A stretch of 64,000 nt of DNA, taken from Acanthosoma haemorrhoidale. Its lineage: Eukaryota; Arthropoda; Insecta; Hemiptera; Acanthosomatidae. The notes under the pieces were generated by a model, which worked only from the letters and a program-made list of their open reading frames with translations, made no database searches and was not told the origin of the DNA. The DNA lies in NCBI GenBank assembly GCA_930367205.1, contig OV884012.1:50861239-50925238 (forward strand), in the 5' to 3' direction. Of this stretch, positions 11,930 to 23,999 are shown piece by piece (within the stretch, counting starts at the first letter, position 1; every line of letters begins with the position of its first letter). A program made the position numbers and the translations under genes.

Positions 11930-12790
11930 CATAATCTCAAAACGGAAAAATCAGCTGGTATTAATGATGTAACTTCTGAAATAGTTAAACAAATGGACAA
12001 CTTTGATAATGAAGCACCTAGCTAGTTCAGGAAGAAAATATAATCCCTTGAAAGATAGAATATGAAAAAAAAAAATTATTATTTGTTCATTCACCGGAGA
12101 TACATCAAGTTTTTTCAACTCTTCCGAAGTATGAAATGGGGAGAACAAGGAATGAATGACTCATAAACGATGCTATGCCTAAATGGTAAAGTAACCTATA
12201 ATACCAAAGAGAAATGTCTGAGAAAGATACTGGAATCTATGCTTGGTAAGGATACCATCGTAACCCAAGTACATTAAACTAGGTGGATAGCCAAAAATGT
12301 TGTTGAAGTAAAATGTCGGTGACCTAACTAAAACCTTTACTAGAGCAAGAACAAAAGACATCGAAGAGGTGAAGGGCAAGTGGGTGTCTAGTGTGGACTG
12401 ATTAGGGCTATTTTATTTCTTTCAAGGAAATGCAGGAACATTGCTCGAACCTGCAGCACACTAGGGACTCCTGGGCTCACATCGGTGGACTGTCCAGATT
12501 ATTTTAAATACACGAAAGTTAGTTTTATAATGCCATTGATCACCTAGTGGTTTTACGCCAAAAATAAACCCAACTAATCAAACATTCGGGATGAATAATA
12601 AACATTAACAAACGGGAGCTCGCCTTAACCACAGGGATTATACAAGGGTGCAGAATTGGGCAACTTTCTTGCATTTTGGTTTTGAGATGTTGTTGTGGAG
12701 GAAACCAAGACAAGAATAGAGCCGGAACATGCGACCGGAATTTACTGCAGTCTTCTTGCATTTACACATGAGCTAGCGGTGTTTTAGAAC
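11930..12790 (+). pseudogene. decayed non-LTR reverse transcriptase
   Basis: Three RT landmarks occur in order, in shifted frames. Near 11,945-11,990 is a Lys-Ser-Ala-Gly-Ile-Asn-Asp-Val-Thr-Ser-Glu block (RT motif 1, usually K(A/S)xGxDGxxxE). Near 12,630-12,660 is Thr-Thr-Gly-Ile-Ile-Gln-Gly-Cys (motif 4, G(V/I)xQGC/S). Near 12,757-12,782 is Phe-Thr-His-Glu-Leu-Ala-Val-Phe in the place of F/YADDLAVF, the catalytic Asp pair replaced by His-Glu. Stops and frameshifts separate the pieces. The clade is uncertain. A dispersed repeat B copy follows directly and could be its tail. Confidence 0.45.
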
Positions 12791-12819
12791 TGTAGAATAA
12801 ATTTCCAATATGGCTCAAA

Positions 12820-13005
12820 TGATCCTGATGGGGCTCACTTTATGAAACTAACTTACGTCTAACAAAATCTTAACCTAATTTTCCCCGACAGTCTGTTTGC
12901 ATCGATGCGGAAAGGGTCTTAGTGTTAAATACTGGGTTTCTTAGATGCTGCAACGAGTTGAAAAAAAACTTGATGTGTCTCCGCTACATGAAAAAATAAT
13001 ACTTT
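12820..13005 (+). repeat. dispersed repeat family B, copy 1
   Basis: A roughly 180-bp sequence found four times in the window. The landmarks are a GAAACTAACTTAC start, a CCGACAGTCTGTTGCCATCG segment, a GATGCTGCAACGAG segment and an AACTTGATGTGTCTCCGG end. This copy follows the decayed RT at 11,930-12,790. Confidence 0.8.
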
Positions 13006-13074
13006 TTTTTTTTAAATCCCCTTGTTACAAAATTACGTAATAAATACGTGACAGTGGGAGTCCTTTTGCACTGC

Positions 13075-13470
13075 ACCATTCATTCATCCCTATAATACTC
13101 CTCGGATATTAAAACGGCAGTGGCCTCGTGACCTGCTATAAATGCGTAACAGTGTGAGTCCTGGCAATGGCTAGTTTCTCCAATCATGTCCTAACCGTCT
13201 GTGGCTCTCGCGCGGTTGGTCGGCCTCCACTGGCTCGTATCTAGTGACGCGGATGATGGAGGAGCATGGTGGACTTCCCAAGACGACTCCGCTTCTTCTT
13301 TGCGAGAGCGGTGACAATCGTGTGGATTTGGGGGGTCTCGGGACTGTTTGTAAATACTGAATAAATGAGCAAGTGAATGAAGAGTTGTAAGTATGGTATG
13401 AATGAAAACATTGAACACAATTACTTATTGCTCAATAATACAGATTGTAATTTTATGACAGTAAAGTTTT
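13075..13470 (+). repeat. dispersed repeat family A, copy 2
   Basis: This copy lies in the opposite orientation to copy 1, so its TATAAATGC box (about 13,137) precedes its AGTAAAG end (about 13,460) on the plus strand. It extends through the same GAGGAG-TTATA flank shared with copy 1 beyond the TATA box. The 75-codon minus-strand frame here is a by-product. Confidence 0.8.
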
Positions 13471-13474
13471 GATT

Positions 13475-15265
13475 TGGACTGAAAAAAGACAGATCATATA
13501 TTTACATTTTTTCATTTGTTGAAATGATGGTGGTCAGAGACCGTGTAGTTATCTTTATTTTTCAGTTGAAAGTATTGACGGAATTTATAGAGCCTACTGT
13601 TAAGCACTAAGTAGTTACTTGCCTTTTACAATATTTGTTTCGTTCCTGTACATTTCATAAATACGGGATAAATAAATGATCTAACAAAACATTGGTAGAT
13701 AGTATTACCTGGAACTAACTGAAAATGAATGAAACACAAATGTTTTTACATATGTAATTTTTCTTAACGCCTACGGTATTTTACAGTAATGACATCCCTA
13801 ATGTGAGTAGGGGTGTATTAACGTAAATAGTATTTAATATTTTGCAATTAACAATGTTGAGTTCACGAAACTTTCTACTTTTAAAATCTCTACCTAAACA
13901 AAACAAAAATAAAAGGTTAAACAACAAAGGTGTTGTGAGATAGAACTATATGGTTATGATTCGCTTTGAAATGATCAGTTATTTAAATAAAGCAAGGAGC
14001 TCAATTACGTGAAGATAAACATTAAATAGGACGACAGTGTACGAGAAAGCAGACAGCTCAGCAGCATCGTTAGCTTCGGAGGGAATATGGTACGGTAAAG
14101 GCCTGCTGTAATTCATTCTGTTGCGACATAGGTTATTTTACCGTGTACGAAATATGGTAACACATGATTTGTTTAACCTTTTGAAAAGCCCGCTGGGAAT
14201 GGATTTGCGGCTGAGATTTAAACTATCAGAAGATAGTTTGTGGTTAAAACAGCACTTACTCATGCCTTGAGAGATACAAATGGGCCACATACATCACAAT
14301 TTTACTTTTTTTCTTTAATATTTTTTTGGAAAAAAAAACTCAATCACCTTTATGAACTTTGTTCTTAATAATTTTCAAAGACCGTGGATACAGACCAGAA
14401 CTTATTTTGAATTAATTCAATGGTATAGAATCTTACAATGAAGTTCAATAAGGGATACAGACTTCTTCATAATTTTCTGTATGTCATGTAAACTTTTTGT
14501 GGAATGTACTTTTGATTTTAAAAGAGAGATGAGTGGAACCCAATCGGTACTATTGCATGTTCAGTTACTTCGGAGCCCTGTACGTACTACTAATAGTCTG
14601 TGGATAGTCAATGGTACGTAACACTTCTTATATAAGGCCACTGTGCCATTTCTGTGGCTTATCCCATATGTTGACTTTTATATTAAAGCTAGAAGAAATA
14701 GTCCGTAATATGACAGTAAAGTAAGGCACCTACCATCAATTGTTTTTTCTATTGATTGGTGCCAATATGTCCGGTGAAGCGAAAAATATTCTCACTGAGT
14801 TCCCATCATTCATTCTCGGGCCTTGTTTTCACTTATACCCATGGTTGTGTTGCCGTAATAAAAACAAATATAATTTTAAGATTTTTTTATATTTAGCAGT
14901 TAAATAGAATTAGAAAAATATAGGTGTGTTTGTTCGAAAATAATTATTATCGTTTGTTATCTAACTTCCAAGAGTTAAACCAAGCCAGTTTAACCAAAAG
15001 CCATTTCAAAAGTTTAATATCATCAAGCCAATGGTCACTTTTTTTTAATAATCCTCCCGCTTGCCAAGTTAATGTAACCAAAAAAGCTGTTGCAGGATAG
15101 AAGAACTGGGGCTAGAAATGTCAGATCTTCAGAAAGGCAATGTCCTAAAATCAAATAAGAACTACTCGGCTACAACAGATATAGACGAATTTTCATTCTT
15201 GAAAAAGTATAATATAAGATAATATTGTTTATCAGTGTATGAGTTTTTTACTTTGTGATTTGTGA
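13475..15265. other. AT-rich intergenic DNA
   Basis: I see no supported gene or element here. Confidence 0.5.
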
Positions 15266-15269
15266 TTTT

Positions 15270-16456
15270 CGTGTGTCGCCTACATTATCAAAAAGTTATA
15301 GGAATAGTGACGCATGAGTTGATTTTTTAAAATGACTAACTAAATAATATATATATAACTAAATATGTAACTAAAATAAAGGTCATTAACCATTACATAA
15401 AGTGTTCAGGCCAGGACATACACAATAATTTGTTAAGAATTTATTACACGTATAAATTAAGACTAATCAAGAAGAAACATAGTTGTCCTCAGTACTTTTA
15501 TTAACCCCTATCTTCGGCTTGGCAATGAGTGACGAAAATCTACATAAAAAGTCATATTTCCATGGAATTAAAACTATATTTCTTCTTCTGAACTGACTTC
15601 TGGTAGTTTCTTTTAGTTGTGAGATAGTTTAAATTCATATTAAAGATTCGAATGAACCTATCTAAAGCATGGTTCTCTCGGTTCATGGCTTGTCGAGTTT
15701 TTTTTTTGAGATATCATTTGCTTCGGTCGTAAGTAACTTTAGGACTAAATGACTAAATGACTTTTTGAAGGACAGCACACAAGCAGGATAATTCATTGTA
15801 TGTTTTAACGGCAAGACGAAAGTATTGTCTATCTAGAATGTCTCTATTATCACATAACTATCGTTTTCGGTTGTGTTGCACAGCTATCTTCATGGTCTTA
15901 AATGAAAGCCAGAAAATCTTTCATTACGAGTAAAAAATCCACAACCAACATCAACCCACTGTCAGGAAAGCTGTTGCTTGTTATCAAGTTTTTTTATTCT
16001 GACATGGATGCTACTTACGATCAAACCACATGAAATAGAAAAAAATCTTGCCAAGCCATGCGCTGATGGAACCAGGCTTTAGATAGATTCATTCAAATCT
16101 TTAAAATGAATTACTATTATACCAATTTGAACTATCTTACAAATAAAAGGAACCACCAGATGACATTTCAGAAGGAAACGTTACAAGGAGAAATATAGTT
16201 GTAATTCCATGGAAATAGGATTTTTTATGTAGATTTTCGACATTCATTGCCGAGCCGAGGAGATAATAATGTACAGGGCTATTATTTTTCGTAATGATTT
16301 GTCTTAATAAATGTTTAACAAATTAGTTTTTATGTTCTGGCCTGAACAACTTTTCTAATGGCTAATGAACTTTATTTTAATTACATACCATTTTGAAACA
16401 TCAAGTCACGCATCAATATTGCTATCACTTTTTGTGAGTATAGGCAACACACGATA
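15270..16456. repeat. large inverted repeat, arms about 450-470 bp
   Basis: The left arm (15,270-15,737) and right arm (16,010-16,456) are reverse complements of each other over most of their length, with substitutions and small indels, around a spacer of about 270 bp. Good anchors are the paired AATCTACATAAAAA segments followed by TATTTCCATGGAATTA (left near 15,537-15,570, right near 16,200-16,235), and the paired GATCGTAAGTA-type inner ends. A long transcript across it would fold into an extended hairpin. No coding frame spans it. It may be two inverted copies of one unknown element or a foldback element. Confidence 0.85.
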
Positions 16457-16459
16457 CAT

Positions 16460-17880
16460 ATTGATAAGCAGAACAAAAGCTCTTCAATTGAATTCACTAC
16501 TCCCTACGATACGAAGGTATCATTAAATCACTAATGAATTCACAAATGGCCTTTTACTGTCGTGGTGCTGCATTTATATTGACCATTGTTGGGGCATTAA
16601 ATATACAACATGAACCATCTTGCTAAATATCGTTCCTAACAATAATACCACTGGTAGAGTTAATGTTGGGAAAAAGATTACTGATTTCAAATAATTATCG
16701 TTTAAAAAACTAAACTAAAATTACATAATGGTAATTAGGTCGTCAAGATCGATAATTTGGAGAAAACTGAGAGGCAACTGCTCCTCGAAATAACTAATTT
16801 CACATCTAGTGAAAGCCAATGACAGAATTAGAAGGGGTAAGGTCGAGTTGTAAGACGAAGAGTGAATTGGTGATCGGAGTTGACCTGGCCGCTGAACTGC
16901 CTGCTCCGAGCTGAAGGATGGCTGAACAATAGGAGCTGGGAAGTGCTCAATGAGTGACGACCGTCCCGAATGGTCCAGGAAGGTGAAAGGACTTTCTGTT
17001 GGGAAACGGAAGGGGACTGATGTAACGCTCTGATTCACCGTAGCCACAGTAGATAGCTCTGTCTAAGTTGTTAAGTGTTTATTATTAATCACTAATTAAT
17101 GACGCATAAGTAACAATGACTATAAGCGATGTCACTTACTGTTTAAATCTGCTGGTAGAACCAAAAAAGTCTATGGAAGATGAGCATGTTTTCAATGAAT
17201 GAACTTATATTTTATTTCGTCGAATCCTTCTGGTAGTCCGATTCTCTGTCAAGCAGTTTGTAATTTACGGCACTCAGCGAAGGATTGATGAACGGTTAAC
17301 GGTGCATTATCGCACGCAAATTGGCCTTTCATGGGTTCTTCGGTCTTTGTAGTGGCAGTTCTTCAGTGTGTATGCCGAGGATCCCATTGATAGGAAGGAT
17401 TCTCCAATCAGCAGCTCGATCCGCTATTTATCAACTAAAATATCAATTTCTATCAGCTCAGATGTGAACTGTTTAATCATAATTATCAGATTTAAAGAAC
17501 ATAGGTATTGGCATGTGCTACATAAACGCTACTACATATAAAGCTACTAGAGACAATATACAATTGTTTGCCGCCTGCCACCACAGGTACATGATAGGTA
17601 TGAATAAATATATTGAACATCTGAGATAATAGACTTTCTCACTGAGAATAATTCAAGTAATATGTGATGCATCGCATAATTTATGACTATGTTATCATTG
17701 CGAAAACTATTATAATGGCATAACGTTTACACAAATGTTCACATACTAAATGTGCATACATAGTAAATGTTCACGGAAAAGCTGAAATCCCTCCAGAGAG
17801 CTGAAGTGCCTCCAACACCCTGAGTATCGCCTCCGAGAAGGCAAGGATACCGACCCACAAGCACTCTCCCGAGGAAATAT
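16460..17880. other. intergenic DNA with an unassigned minus-strand frame
   Basis: A minus-strand open frame at 16,721-17,047 (108 codons, Ser/Pro-rich N-terminal half) lies in a slightly GC-richer patch. I recognise no domain, signal peptide or splice context, so it is recorded but not called a gene. The rest is AT-rich and featureless to me. Confidence 0.4.
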
Positions 17881-17925
17881 AATAAATAAAAAGAAACTTT
17901 ACTCCATACAATAGGAATTATGACA

Positions 17926-18290
17926 TCAACATGTTAGTGTATGTCCGTAATAAGAGAAAGGTAAAAGAGGGAAATATAATATCAATATAAAATGAGATAA
18001 TTGGCTTGAGGATTGATCAAATATGTTGAACCATTCTTCGGGACTCCAGGAAATTGAGCACTGCAGATGCTGCTTCCTCTGAATTGGCAAGCGCTTCAGA
18101 TAGAAAAGAAGAGATGAGACATACTTTCCGCTCATCCTTATGCTTAGGACATTTGACCAAAATATGCTTGACTGTATGCTCAGTTCTACAGGATCCACAA
18201 GTAGGATGGGTTTCATTATTCATTAGGTAGCCGTGGATCAGTCTGGTATGGTCAATTCTTAGACGAGTTACAGTTTTAATTACGTTTTAG
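17926..18290 (-). pseudogene. non-LTR retrotransposon C-terminal (post-RNase H) tail
   Basis: Read leftward from about 18,290, the frame gives a Thr-Arg-Leu-Arg-Ile-Asp-His-Thr-Arg-Leu-Ile-His-Gly-Tyr-Leu block. It then gives Cys-x2-Cys (CGSC) and His-Thr-Val-Lys-His-Ile-Leu-Val-Lys-Cys-Pro-Lys. This is the CCHC zinc-finger-like tail that ends ORF2 in Jockey and R1-type elements (GHTRLTHGYL...C..C...T.EHIL..CP). The frame stops near 18,017 after an Ala-Val-Leu-Asn-Phe-Leu segment. The 3' flank with AATAAA-like repeats runs to about 17,880. The rest of the element to the right of 18,290 is missing, so this is a 5'-truncated insertion. Confidence 0.8.
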
Positions 18291-18785
18291 AATTATGGTT
18301 AAAAGTTTATTGTTTCCAATAACACTGACTAGGGACCCGCAAATACCAGAGAAAATGGAGTATTAGTATTAGATATAAGTACAGGACAGAATGGATACAA
18401 TAATTTAGTTTTAACGATATACATAAGGATAGTATATACAAATAATTACTTATCAGCGTCTATTGGTTTCTAATGGTAAAAAATTACTATTTATTAATAA
18501 GGCTGATTAAAAATAATAAATAATATTATTAGAGACTAGATGTTGGTAAGATTAATTATGATTATAATGTTTAAATTAATACCACGAATCCAAAAGCTCA
18601 TTTTAAATTTACAAGTTAAAAGTTAAATGTAATATATTTTAAATTTTCCAGGTACAAAGTAGTAAGCCTAATGACTATAATTGTAGGCAATGTTCTTTTA
18701 TTAATAGTACTACAAGCAAAAGAAAACTTTATGAGTGTATCAGCTGATGGGAAATTTTATTTATAAATAATTGAGTAGAGAAACA

Positions 18786-18795
18786 TATATAATCA

Positions 18796-18840
<45 letters not shown>
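18786..18840. repeat. (TA)n microsatellite
   Basis: A nearly pure TA dinucleotide tract of about 55 bp. Confidence 0.98.
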
Positions 18841-18842
<2 letters not shown>

Positions 18843-19611
18843 AACAATATATCATTCGGCTGTGGTCGCTGCTTGGTGACGCCGGAGGGTTCATTGGCAG
18901 AGTAATAGCATTTTTAAAGGAGATGGTATTACACAATGAAATCTAGTTATATAATGAAGCAAATAAGCTTATAAAATTGACAGCTTTTGCCATTCTACAT
19001 TTAGACAGCTCTAAGCTGTCATTTTCAGTTATCCAAAATAAAAAGTCGAATGATGAAACGTCTTGACAATATGGAGACAAACTAAATTCTGTAATTACAA
19101 GCTATAACAGCAACAGTCATTAAGTTAAAAATTGAACTTAACAGTGCTCAACTGTACTTAGTTTGAACAGGTTTTTTAATTTGCTAAAATTAAAATTTTT
19201 TAATAATTTTCAAAAATTAAAAATTCGTACATATGTAATAAACAACTAAAAATTCAAAAAAATAAAAACAATGTATAGTATATGAATATTAATAATCTTA
19301 ATAGCTTGGGAAGTGTTGAAATAAAATGACATTCTCTAATGAGGTATAATACTTTATAAACAAAAAGGAGGAGATAGCAAATACACGTACGAGTATGCTA
19401 AGAAACCCACCCCCTTCATACCTCCTATATGAAGCCAGTCGTAGAGTCAAAAGCGTATACGTGGCAGAAATACTTTAAAATTATAAATTAAAACGTATAA
19501 ATTAAAAGTGATGTTTATTGTTTGAAATTTGTATGTATCCTACACAAACAATTAGGTGAGCAGCCACGAGGTTTATGTATTGTCGTGGTTTTTAATAAGT
19601 TTTTTTTTGTT
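18841..19611. other. AT-rich intergenic DNA
   Basis: I see no supported gene. The 5' end of the adjacent mariner-family copy may extend leftward into the last 50-100 bp. Confidence 0.5.
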
Positions 19612-20222
19612 TTTGTGAACAGCGCGCAGCCGTGAAGTCTCTTTTGAAGGAAGAATTTCGAAATAACTAAAACTTCTTTGCCAAGGTCATCACAGGTAAC
19701 GAATTATCAATCAAGCCAATGGAAGTCTCCAAATTCGCCTTGCCCAAAAAAGCTTGACAGGTAAGATCAAACATTAAGATGTTCATCAAGCATGATCAAA
19801 TCAAACATTATCTTCAATATGAGAGGGTTCTCCTTGGTCAGACAGTTAACTAGGCGTTTTACCTGGAAGTTTTAAAAAGATCGCGCAATAGTTTGCGGAG
19901 GTTACGACCTGATTTGTGGCAGTCGGGGCTGGTTTTTAACGCTCCCGCTCACATAGCCCTCTCTGTGCGCCGATTTTTATCTAAGCACTGTGCCCTCTCC
20001 TCTCTATTCACCAGGTCTAACCCACTGCGACTTTTTTTTATTCCCCCGAATGAAAGGGACATGAAAGGAAAACGTTGTGCGGACGTTGAAGAAGTAAAGA
20101 CATAAACGACGGAGGTCCTTTCTGGCATGACAAAAGAGGAATTTACAAAATGTTTTGAACAGTGGAATAAAAGATTCGACAGGTGTATTTACTCCAATGG
20201 AGAGTACTTTGAAGGACATTTT
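19612..20222 (+). pseudogene. second mariner-family transposase, internally deleted
   Basis: The N-terminus is visible near 19,619-19,660 (Glu-Gln-Arg-Ala-Ala-Val-Lys-Ser-Leu-Leu-Lys). A large internal deletion then jumps to a Val-Ile-Thr-Gly-Asn-Glu block near 19,690, the first catalytic site with Asp replaced by Asn. A Gln-Trp-Lys-Ser-Pro block with Pro-Lys-Lys-Ala follows. From 19,893 the frame shows ArgPro-Asp-Leu-Trp-Gln-Ser, Asn-Ala-Pro-Ala-His and Leu-Ser-Val-Arg; the second catalytic HHD is gone. The C-terminus runs through KGKRCADVEEVK, an internal stop (20,102-20,104), and EEFTKCFEQWNKRFDRC to NGEYFEGH. It belongs to a different mariner lineage from the copy at 5,972. Confidence 0.85.
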
Positions 20223-20229
20223 TTTTTTT

Positions 20230-21875
20230 ACAAAAATAATTCCGTTTATTCTTGGAACAACCTTTTAATATCAGGGTTAGTTGCATTTATTTCATATTTT
20301 TAATATGTTGTAGATTACATAGTAGGTTTTAGCATACATCGAGGAGTGTATTTGTCGTTTGGAAGATTAAGTCACATGTAATATTTATGTACGAGTTGAA
20401 TGCAATTTGCTTCATTACCTCACGTTTTCCAGGATATTATTTGACTGTATGTGTTTTGCAATGTTTTTCATTGTAACTTAATAATGACTGGTGTCTGATT
20501 ATATATCATTTTGAGAATTCGGAAAATACGACTTCCTACGTCAGATTAGGATATTTCACAAGCAGTGATAGTACGTTAGTGTGAGCAAAATTAATTTAGG
20601 GGGCTTTATTCCATTTAAAACGGCACGCGAAAGAAAAATGCATCTCTTTTCGTTTGAAAATAAAAAGGAAAATTGCGGAACGGTTGCTTTTTTTTTTTTC
20701 TCCTCGTAATGAAAATGAACTATCCACTGTATTAAGTAATCATCTACTGTGGAATATTCAGACCAGATATGTAAAAGGGACAGGGCGTGTGTAAGTGTCT
20801 TCTTATGGATAAAAATGAGATAGTTTATGTTTTATATTGTTTTAAATCGTTATTATTAACTATTGTTAAACCAGAATGATTAAAACAATACAAACAAAAA
20901 CTTTATTGATTATGCAGTACATAACTTTTTTTTATTTTCTTATTAACTATTACCAAAAATAAGAAAAGTATATACATCCGTCAGTAAACATTCGACAGTC
21001 CTAAATAATAGGCTAAGCAAATTTTATTTAGACAATTTTTACAATGGTTTCATTGGTCGTTGTTTTCAACTTTTATAATAATTTATTTCTAAAACAACGA
21101 TTACTAAATTGTTACTACAAATGAATGCCTAAATAGTGCGATGCAATTACCAATGCATGGTAAAAAATTGAAGAAAAACTAAAAACGGCAATTACTAAAA
21201 GTGCATGTCGTTAAAATGATATTTGATATCTATTAGTCACTATTGAACTTATTTGGATTTGATTAAATGGCCCAGTTAACATTTTATTGGAAAAAACGAC
21301 TCCAAAGTGTCCTACATGGAGAGGGAAGGCCGAATAAGTAGGTTTAATTTACACCCCTCCCGACTATGGTCCGTTAGGGGTAGGTGGTTGTGAATAGCAA
21401 GGAGCATCGAGGATTTACATGCAGAGCTACCTGCCGGTGGTCCGCGAACCGTCGAGGGATCTATGGCAGCTTCAACTCTTTATAGTGCAGTTTTAGGGGT
21501 TCATGGCCCCCGTGCTACTGCTTTACGCCCACGGTATCTTTTATACCAAGAAAAATGTTTCATAGAAAAATTCCTCTCCACTCCTTCAGGAAAAGGAAAT
21601 ATATTATTATAGCATATTCCTCAACTTTCTGGATTTTGTTGATAGTTAATAACAAGTGTATTAATACTGGAGTTTCTGATTGAATGATGAATTAAAATGT
21701 ATAGTTAGATCAATACATTATTATTGCTAGAAATTAATTACTTAAATCGTTTCATTTACTTTCTAAGATGACATTATTAATAAAATGAGGAATCTTAGCC
21801 GGTGTATATGCTTTAACAGTATTCGCCGGGAAAACATACTAACAAGAGGTCAATAGATTGATTAAATATCTTTCT

Positions 21876-21923
<48 letters not shown>

Positions 21924-23795
21924 TACTTTCTCTCTCTTGTGCTTGCTCTGTCTCTAATCCATATATCAGTTGGTTAATATTGCTTGTTGTAAGCATTTTA
22001 TTGTTTATCGATAGTGGTTTATCTTTTAAAAGTCAAGAAAATTAGTCACAAAATATAAATGCTTACATAAAATTTACAACTTAATAGGTTTCTGTTCAAA
22101 AACATTCTATTTTGGTATATTTTGGTTAGATTTAGAATATGCATACATCAAAATAATCGGGTTTTGAAACAAATCGGAATATGTGACAATTTTAAGAAGC
22201 AAATAAAAACGAGGTCTTCGGGAACATTAATATCATAATACATAATTCTTTTTTAATTGGAAGTAGTAGTGCTTTGTTTACAGAGATAAAGAGTGTGGCA
22301 CTCATCTTTTCTTTAGTAATTAATCTCGTCGTACATTGTACAGTCCATGCATTTAGCGGGGCTCAACTATTAAAAGCTTTGACTTAATCAAGCATTACAT
22401 ATCTTCTTTCTAAAATATCTCCTCGTATTCAATATCGTTCTGAAGTTTGCACCCATAGATTTTTGATTATGTCTCTGTCAAGCTTTGAATTAAAGTTTTT
22501 ACTCCATTGTCCTGAATCGAGTTGACGTTAGACGAAACAACGATGGAATCAACCCCATACATTAGGAGACATCTTGAGATATTCGTCCTTAGAAAAAAAC
22601 CAACACATCAGAAACAAATGTATCAGAGTTTGGGCCAAGATTTTTAGTCTCACTGTATGTCTGTCGAAGAAACGGTTGCTGAGAAGTTTGAAGAGTGAAG
22701 ACGATGTGAACTGAAAACTGAAGAAACCAGTGATGATGGAATAAACAAATTACAGTCCCAGGGCAGAAATAACTTTTTTTTGGATTAATTAGTTAATATA
22801 TCCTGATAAGCGGATCAAATAGAAGGAATACTTGGATTAAGTGAAGCACTACACTGGCAGACGCTGTACCATTAGAAAAAAAATTAAAGTACACCGTTGA
22901 GAACCAAAGGGTAACTACCTACCAAATAACAACGCACTGCATCATTCCCACCATCATTCACCAGGAAAATGGTGAGGAATCAAACATAATTCTCAAGGTT
23001 TCATACATACACAGTGAAGTATGTATTTACTTTGGCTGGATGTTCCACAGAAGCATCCAATCTCCAGGCCAACGAACAAAGATCTCAGACAGAACTTCGT
23101 AGCCCTGCGCATTATTCTGTACACAGTACTGTTTTCCTTGAAGAAATATGTCAATAAATTCGCGGGTTATCAACTTGTCCTCCACCGAATCGTCCACGAA
23201 AGCAAGTTGTTCAAACAGTGGGGGAGACAACAAAAAAAGTAACGAGACAGAATTCGAGGGAGGGTGAGATGATATATATTTTATAAACACTGTCCGGCCT
23301 CATATTCGGGGTGGTTGCCCCGCTTTATATCCACCCTCCACTAACAGGGCAGGGCCTTCAATAATGCTGATCGTAAACCTTCACAGCAAACCCGAGGGGC
23401 TTCGCAGCTTTTATTAGCTGGCGAGCAGCATTCTCTACCACTCACCTTCGCCAATCGTAAATTTTTTATCACACTGGGAGTACGCAGGAGACCAAAACGA
23501 ACGATGGGAAGACGGTGCAACTTCCACCAAGTGTAAAAATGAAACCGATCTGGGAGCACACTTTCCCTTGCATGACTGGTAATTTATACATTTATTAATT
23601 GGGGTAATCGATCCTCATTGTATCTTTTTGGCTGCGCACAAAGCTTACTTTCATTTTGTTTCTACAATTGTTTTTTTATAACCCCTTGTTATTATAAATT
23701 ATGGAAATCAGTATAGACATTACATTGCAATTTGTGATTGTTACAAAAGTATAATGTACATTATACATTCATTGTCTCAAGAAGTTTAATAGTGA
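20230..23795. other. intergenic DNA with two GC-richer blocks
   Basis: GC-richer blocks at about 21,295-21,545 and 23,285-23,570 stand out, but I recognise no product on either strand. Overlapping frames at 23,021-23,290 occur on both strands and neither shows a known domain. A pyrimidine microsatellite lies at 21,878-21,925. Confidence 0.45.
21878..21925. repeat. (C)n(CT)n(CA)n compound microsatellite
   Basis: A C-run, then about 16 CT repeats, then about 5 CA repeats. Confidence 0.95.
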
Positions 23796-23799
23796 CAGG

Positions 23800-23995
23800 G
23801 CTGATCTTATGAATCATGGACTTAAAACTAACTTACATCCAACAAAAAAATCTTAACCTAATTTTCCATGACAGTCTGTTGCCATCGATGCGGGAAGGGT
23901 GCTGGGATTATAAATTAAAATTACTCTGTGTTTTTTAGATGCTGCAATGAATAAAAAAACTTGACATGTCTCAGGTGGTGGAGAGTAAAAAGTAT
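23800..23995 (+). repeat. dispersed repeat family B, copy 2
   Basis: It shares the AAAACTAACTTACATC start, the ACAGTCTGTTGCCATCGATG segment, the GATGCTGCAATGA segment and the CTTGACATGTCTC end with copy 1 (12,820-13,005). Confidence 0.8.
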
Positions 23996-23999
23996 GTTT

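Noticed and set aside
16721..17047. 108-codon minus-strand frame
   Set aside because: There is no recognisable domain, signal or context, so it is noted only in the intergenic entry.
23021..23290. Overlapping plus- and minus-strand frames of 73 and 87 codons
   Set aside because: Neither shows a domain, and no splice or promoter context favours one strand.
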